Source: Promethearchaeota archaeon (lineage in GTDB: Archaea; Asgardarchaeota; Lokiarchaeia; Helarchaeales; RDOG01). From it: DNA of 64,000 bases. The stretch is from positions 124,001 through 188,000 of the forward strand of contig RDOG01000003.1 in the NCBI GenBank assembly GCA_011365055.1. Reading direction: 5' to 3'. Shown here piece by piece: positions 59,946 to 64,000 of this stretch; position 1 is the stretch's first letter, and the number at the start of each line of letters is the position of its first letter. A model generated the notes under the pieces. The model did not search any database, was not told where the DNA came from, and saw nothing but the letters and a program-made list of their open reading frames with translations. A program made the position numbers and the translations under genes.

Positions 59946-61235
59946 ATGAGGCGTTTTAAATTGAGTATATCACCACAAACAATTTTAGCAAAAATTCTCA
60001 GAAGTTCAAGAGCAATTAAAGAAGTCTTAATCTGCGATAAAGTGGGATTAATCATTTCTAAGGTTCTAAGAATTACTCCAATTGAAGGTCTTGGTGCCAT
60101 GGAGAGTTCGTGCTTTAAGGCTGCAGAAGAAATTACTGAATTTTTAAATCTCGGGAAAGAGGTAATACACATATCAATTTTTCCAAAATTGGCTATTATA
60201 GGAATGGAAATAGGTTTAGGTTATTTAATAATTGTATTAGATCATCGAACTCAATTTCTTTTGGATTCTGAGATCATAAGTTCAGCTCTTAATGAACTAG
60301 TAAACATGTGGATCAATGAATTAGGACTTCAAGGTTATGATTTTTCTGTTGTAAATGGAGTGAATAAAGCACTCATTCAAATCTCTAAAGGCAAATATAG
60401 TCCAATTAAAATTTATCAAGAAGCTTTAGACGATTTTGATATGATTTCAGTCATTTTAGACCAAGTAAAAAATCCTTTGATTAAAGCTCAGTGCATTACA
60501 AATGAATTAGGTTTATCGGTTGCTTTTCAGAAACAATCCCAGATTAAGGTTGAAGCCGATGAGTTTGGAGGGGGATTGTTATCACTTGATGCTATTGTTA
60601 AAGAAAAGGGAGAAAGTACTGGTTTAGGATCTCCTGTGATGTCCATAGTATTTACTGATACTGAACAAGGTGTTATGACTGCACATGCAGGTACGATGGA
60701 GAACGATCCTATAATTTATGAAAGTTTATTTTCTCTTAAAGACGGTTTCGTTCCGATTTTAAGTGAAACAGGAAGCATCATTTCCACACTTTCCAATGAA
60801 TATAAGGATGCTCAAACAAATACTTTTATTGAAACAATTGAAGATATCGCTAAACAAATTGCTCCCGATGTCGAACCTTCAGTAAGACCCGGTGAAGTAA
60901 AAATTGAAGCAAAACCAGCTCCTGTAGAAGCTGCTGCTGCTGTTGATGCTGAACCTGTTAAAAATTTACTTTCTGAAATGGGTAAAAATATAGAAGAATC
61001 TGTAACCTATTACATGAATCAGCTTTCTGAATTGATGGAATTAGTTGCTTCAAGAAGCAAGGAACTAAAAGAAAGCCTAGACAGTTATGATCAAGATCTA
61101 CAAAGTTGGGTAAATACAAATATTGATACATTTAAACAATTCGGGTTAGATAAAGAGGCCAAGACTGAAATAGAGAAATGGAACCAAGCAATGGAAATCA
61201 TTATCTCAAAACTAGAAAAGCTAGAAGAAAAATAA
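59946..61235 (+). CDS. Double roadblock/LC7-like protein with C-terminal coiled coil
   Basis: 429 residues. Residues ~10-110 are a roadblock-like domain (AIKEVLICDKVGLIISKVLR, then FPKLAIIGMEIGLGYLIIVL). A second, related module occupies ~175-260 (NPLIKAQCITNELGLSVAFQ, EADEFGGGLLSLDAIVKEKG, SPVMSIVFTDTEQGVM). A Pro/Ala linker (about residue 320) leads to a final coiled coil. The start could be ATG 59946 or the in-frame TTG 59961. Probably a partner of small GTPases or an adaptor. It converges on moaA with one base between. Confidence 0.65.
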   Translation: MRRFKLSISPQTILAKILRSSRAIKEVLICDKVGLIISKVLRITPIEGLGAMESSCFKAAEEITEFLNLGKEVIHISIFPKLAIIGMEIGLGYLIIVLDHRTQFLLDSEIISSALNELVNMWINELGLQGYDFSVVNGVNKALIQISKGKYSPIKIYQEALDDFDMISVILDQVKNPLIKAQCITNELGLSVAFQKQSQIKVEADEFGGGLLSLDAIVKEKGESTGLGSPVMSIVFTDTEQGVMTAHAGTMENDPIIYESLFSLKDGFVPILSETGSIISTLSNEYKDAQTNTFIETIEDIAKQIAPDVEPSVRPGEVKIEAKPAPVEAAAAVDAEPVKNLLSEMGKNIEESVTYYMNQLSELMELVASRSKELKESLDSYDQDLQSWVNTNIDTFKQFGLDKEAKTEIEKWNQAMEIIISKLEKLEEK

Positions 61236-61236
61236 A

Positions 61237-62184
61237 TTATAAACAATAAGGTTCTCTAATTTGTAACGCTTTTTGAAAAGATTCAAATATTAATTCTTCT
61301 TTATTTGAAGCATTTCCCCTAAGTATATGAATGAGATTGATTAAATTATCATTTCGTCTCAAGCAAGTCTTCAAATTTCCATTGCTTGTTAACCTAATTT
61401 TATGACAATTCATACAAAATTCAACATTATCATTCGGTCTCACGACTTCCACATTACATGAATTTTTCAAATGATAAATTTTCCTTTTTTGAAGCGCTCT
61501 AAATTCAGTAAAATCACCTAATTTTGATAATTTCTTTTCAATTTCGTCAAAATTAACGTAAAACTCATTAAAAATTTCTGGATGGTCTGAAGGTATTAAC
61601 TCTATTACTTGCAACATAACTTCGGACCCTAAATTACAAGTTAGTTTAATCATTTCATTTAAATCTTTATCATTTAATCCTTTTAAAACTAAATAATTAA
61701 TTTTAATAGGTGTCAATCCATATTTTATACTTGCTTTTATTCCTTCAATAATGTCATTAGGAGAATATTTTACTTTTGTTCTAATTATTTTTTGATATAA
61801 ATTTTCATCTAATGTATCTAATGATACATTGATTCTATTCAAACCCGCTTCAGCAAGTTTTTTTGCTTTATTTTTAAGCAAAGTTCCGTTTGTAACTAAT
61901 GAAATATCCTTAATTGCCTTAATTTTTGATATTTTTTGTATTATTTCATAAATATCCTGTCGGACTAATGGCTCTCCTCCAGTTAATTTGACATTTTCAA
62001 TTCCAAACTTAGTTGATACTTCCACTATTGAAATTATTTCATCTGCTGTTAATTCTATATCATTTAAACCATTAATTTTATCATGAATGCCTTCATGATG
62101 GCAATAAATGCAATTCAAATTACATTTATTGGTAACTGATATTCTAAAATCTTTTAATGGTCGGTTATAAAAATCTTTTAACAT
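61237..62184 (-). CDS. moaA: GTP 3',8-cyclase MoaA
   Basis: A 315-residue radical SAM enzyme of molybdenum cofactor synthesis. The N-terminal cluster is C-x3-C-x2-C in NKCNLNCIYCHHEG; VKLTGGEPLVRQDIYEI is the SAM-binding part. The C-terminal cluster C-x2-C-x13-C (CMNCHKIRLTSNGNLKTC) binds the GTP-side Fe-S centre. The usual terminal Gly-Gly of the bacterial protein is absent and the sequence ends REPYCL, as in many archaeal homologues. It acts with MoaC, not in this window. Confidence 0.92.
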   Translation of the reverse strand: MLKDFYNRPLKDFRISVTNKCNLNCIYCHHEGIHDKINGLNDIELTADEIISIVEVSTKFGIENVKLTGGEPLVRQDIYEIIQKISKIKAIKDISLVTNGTLLKNKAKKLAEAGLNRINVSLDTLDENLYQKIIRTKVKYSPNDIIEGIKASIKYGLTPIKINYLVLKGLNDKDLNEMIKLTCNLGSEVMLQVIELIPSDHPEIFNEFYVNFDEIEKKLSKLGDFTEFRALQKRKIYHLKNSCNVEVVRPNDNVEFCMNCHKIRLTSNGNLKTCLRRNDNLINLIHILRGNASNKEELIFESFQKALQIREPYCL

Positions 62185-62352
62185 TCTATTTCATTTCAAA
62201 AATAATTAAGTTATGAGATTTATTTAAAAATACTAAAAAAACTTTTTTATTGTCAATTAAATTTACGAGGAAATATCTTAATATCTTATAATAATATAAG
62301 TTATTACTATTTTTTATTGTTTTTAATTAATAGCAGACATTCTAAAATAATT

Positions 62353-62979
62353 CTAAATACTCTTATTTTTTTTTCTTTCAATCATTTCTAATATTTCATA
62401 TATGATAGGTATGGATCCTCCAATAATTCCAATAATTTGACCAATAAAAATACTCCAGGATGCTGTAAATTCGAATAAGAAAGGTCCGATCACTATTTCT
62501 CCTGCCCCTGTTCCATAGAATCCAATTCCCTGTAAATTAAAATTGAAGATATCTAATGGAAAATCAAGAATTAAATTTAAAAGGACATTAATATCCATAA
62601 ACCCAAAAATAAATAATATAATTGAAGGAAACATTGTTAAAAACCCTCCAAACATACCTAAAACCGCGTTCAGTTTTCTATCAAAAATATTTACATCATA
62701 AAACTCAAAAAGAAATACAGTTAAACAAATATAGATGCCAATTAATAGACACAAACCAATATAAAATCCAGAAGGGGGAATATATAGTTGCGCGTTTTGA
62801 AACATATCCAATCCAATCACTGAAAGCCATGATTCAACAATTAAACCACTTCCATTTAAAGACCCAGAAGACAAATTCATTGAAATTGAAAAGATTGGCA
62901 AAAAAAGCGTGATAATCCCAAAAATACCACTAAATAGATAAATTTTCGGTGATATTTTTTGTTTTGTTTTTAATTCCAT
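62353..62979 (-). CDS. Four-helix membrane protein of unknown function
   Basis: 208 residues with about four or five transmembrane helices: IYLFSGIFGIITLFLPIFSI, FYIGLCLLIGIYICLTVFLF, MFGGFLTMFPSIILFIFGFM and IFIGQIIGIIGGSIPIIYEI. A Gly/Phe-rich stretch joins them, and the C-terminus is charged (MIERKKNKSI). GGAGG lies directly before the ATG. No family recognised. Next to the partial secreted protein gene, divergent from it. Confidence 0.5.
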   Translation of the reverse strand: MELKTKQKISPKIYLFSGIFGIITLFLPIFSISMNLSSGSLNGSGLIVESWLSVIGLDMFQNAQLYIPPSGFYIGLCLLIGIYICLTVFLFEFYDVNIFDRKLNAVLGMFGGFLTMFPSIILFIFGFMDINVLLNLILDFPLDIFNFNLQGIGFYGTGAGEIVIGPFLFEFTASWSIFIGQIIGIIGGSIPIIYEILEMIERKKNKSI

Positions 62980-63140
62980 TTTTTTCCTCCTAAATTAAAT
63001 TTTTAAAATTTGAATTATTCAAAATTAAAGTAAAAATGCCACTTCCCAAAACTATATATATATTAATATGTAAAAGGATTCAATCATTCATTATTTATCA
63101 AAATTTCTGTTATAGAAATGGCGAATTTTGGGGTGGAATA

Positions 63141-64000
63141 ATGAAAAAGAAAAGCATTTTTGCTAGTTCATTTTTGTTCATATTTATGATCTTTCTCATC
63201 CCTTCTTGCGTAAATGCACAGACTCCTCCTAATCCATATACTGAGATAGAACTTTTAGGCGATATTGAAGGTCTAGAACCTGGACATACAATGGAATATA
63301 AATTAGATGTTAGTAATAGCCTGAAAAATTGGTGGAAGAATTCAACCATACAAGATATTCTCTTCGACATTATGAATTATTCTTTGAGCGCCACTACATC
63401 TGATTATTATAATCTTTCACAAGAATTTAAAGATTATATTCTTCCTAGGATGAATACGTTTATTGACTCTTTTGAAGATTTTAGAATTGCTACTACTGTT
63501 AATTTTGTATCTAGACCAAATGAAACTTCACTTGGAGTAGTAACTGGTCATTTAAATCTTGAAAATTTCGATTTAGAAACCTTATATGAAATAATTTGTT
63601 ACATAATATCAGATGCTGCATCCCCTTATTCACAATACATGCCAACATATCCTTTAATTTATGATATTTTCACTAGTCTAACAACTAACATTCCTTGTGT
63701 ACTTTCTACACTTCCAAATATGTCCATATTATTGCCAGAATATCCGTATAGTTATGGATATTATCCTTACTATCCATTTATGCCTTTTCTGATGATGTCA
63801 TATATGAATCCTATAAATATATACTTTATGTATATACCATATCTATATCCTTTAATCATGTACTCTCCGTATACTTGGGTACCTATAGTTTTCCAGAATA
63901 ATTGGACTTATTGGACCAACTATCTACAAGAATATATTGATCTTTACAATTTGAATGATACTATTAGTATAGAGACTGGTATTACAACACATCCTTCAAC
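63141..64000 (+). CDS. Secreted Tyr/Pro-rich protein, cut by window end
   Basis: This frame is open from the ATG at 63141 to the end of the window (286 codons) without a stop. A signal peptide (SIFASSFLFIFMIFLIPSCV then NAQ) is followed by TPPNPYTEIELLGDIEGLEP and a mostly helical part. Then comes an unusual stretch with many Tyr, Pro and Met (YPYSYGYYPYYPFMPFLMMS and onward). The Tyr-Pro-rich region may be an extended surface stalk. GGGTGG precedes the ATG. The family is unknown. Confidence 0.6.
   Translation, partial: MKKKSIFASSFLFIFMIFLIPSCVNAQTPPNPYTEIELLGDIEGLEPGHTMEYKLDVSNSLKNWWKNSTIQDILFDIMNYSLSATTSDYYNLSQEFKDYILPRMNTFIDSFEDFRIATTVNFVSRPNETSLGVVTGHLNLENFDLETLYEIICYIISDAASPYSQYMPTYPLIYDIFTSLTTNIPCVLSTLPNMSILLPEYPYSYGYYPYYPFMPFLMMSYMNPINIYFMYIPYLYPLIMYSPYTWVPIVFQNNWTYWTNYLQEYIDLYNLNDTISIETGITTHPS

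Noticed and set aside
62622..62912. 96-residue open frame on the plus strand inside the membrane protein gene
   Set aside because: It is antisense to a clear membrane protein gene with a GGAGG site, has no ribosome binding site and has a biased composition typical of a shadow.
1..64000. CRISPR array, insertion sequence or prophage
   Set aside because: No regularly spaced direct repeats, transposase, integrase or phage structural genes were seen in any frame.

Overview
The window looks like a chromosome segment of an Asgard archaeon, most likely of the Lokiarchaeota. The evidence is a mix of archaeal informational genes (tRNA-splicing endonuclease EndA, archaeal-type TrpRS and IleRS), an archaeal/eukaryal selenocysteine system (SelB, SepSecS, and a tRNA-Sec with a 9/4 fold and UCA anticodon), an unusual second type of EF-2, several roadblock/LC7 proteins, many long coiled-coil proteins and many lineage-specific Cys/zinc-ribbon proteins. 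The DNA is strongly A+T rich. Many starts are preceded by AGGTGA- or GGAG-type ribosome binding sites, and I used these to revise several starts.

Layout. 1-8.6 kb: end of a PhoU-like gene, endA, an ICMT-like membrane methyltransferase, two related acyl-CoA synthetases facing each other, a LysR regulator, and three zinc-ribbon or membrane proteins. 8.8-10.9 kb: an old-yellow-enzyme/dienoyl-CoA-reductase-type flavoprotein, which fits fatty-acid degradation together with the acyl-CoA synthetases. 10.9-21.4 kb: a large coiled-coil gene cluster. It has an 806-residue protein divergent from a 553-residue and a 367-residue protein, then two homologous triplets of small coiled-coil proteins separated by a B12-type radical SAM enzyme, then a zinc-ribbon coiled-coil protein. 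21.5-26.2 kb: a Cys-rich protein, a strong intergenic inverted repeat, a GT4 glycosyltransferase, a NapH-like ferredoxin membrane protein, a PurM-like protein and a Nudix hydrolase.

26.2-32.1 kb: a Sec-decoding operon on the minus strand (selB, SepSecS, tRNA-Sec), divergent from an EF-2 paralogue with an altered diphthamide loop; tRNA-Ala(CGC) and tRNA-Ile(GAT) follow. 32.1-44.3 kb: coiled-coil and helical paralogues, a MetV-like protein, an AIG2-like protein, TrpRS, a roadblock protein, a DUF1848 protein with a decayed copy of its 3' end about 1 kb downstream, a secreted protein, IleRS with a possible leader peptide, and an iron alcohol dehydrogenase. 44.5-51.4 kb: a kelch-type surface protein, an SCP2 protein, ThiD, a surface protein, and a translationally coupled pair: a protein that reads as two fused histone folds and a protein resembling the ADP-ribosyltransferase fold. 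51.6-64 kb: a membrane pyrophosphatase, AMMECR1, NadC, a ThiI-like protein whose PP-loop has decayed, an FAD-linked oxidase, a double-roadblock coiled-coil protein, MoaA, and a secreted protein cut by the window end.

The best candidates for undescribed biology are (1) the duplicated three-gene coiled-coil cassette around a radical SAM enzyme, with a shared C-terminal KPS-x-x-FG tail, and (2) the histone-fold doublet coupled to an ART-like protein. All family calls come from reading the translations; no database search was run.
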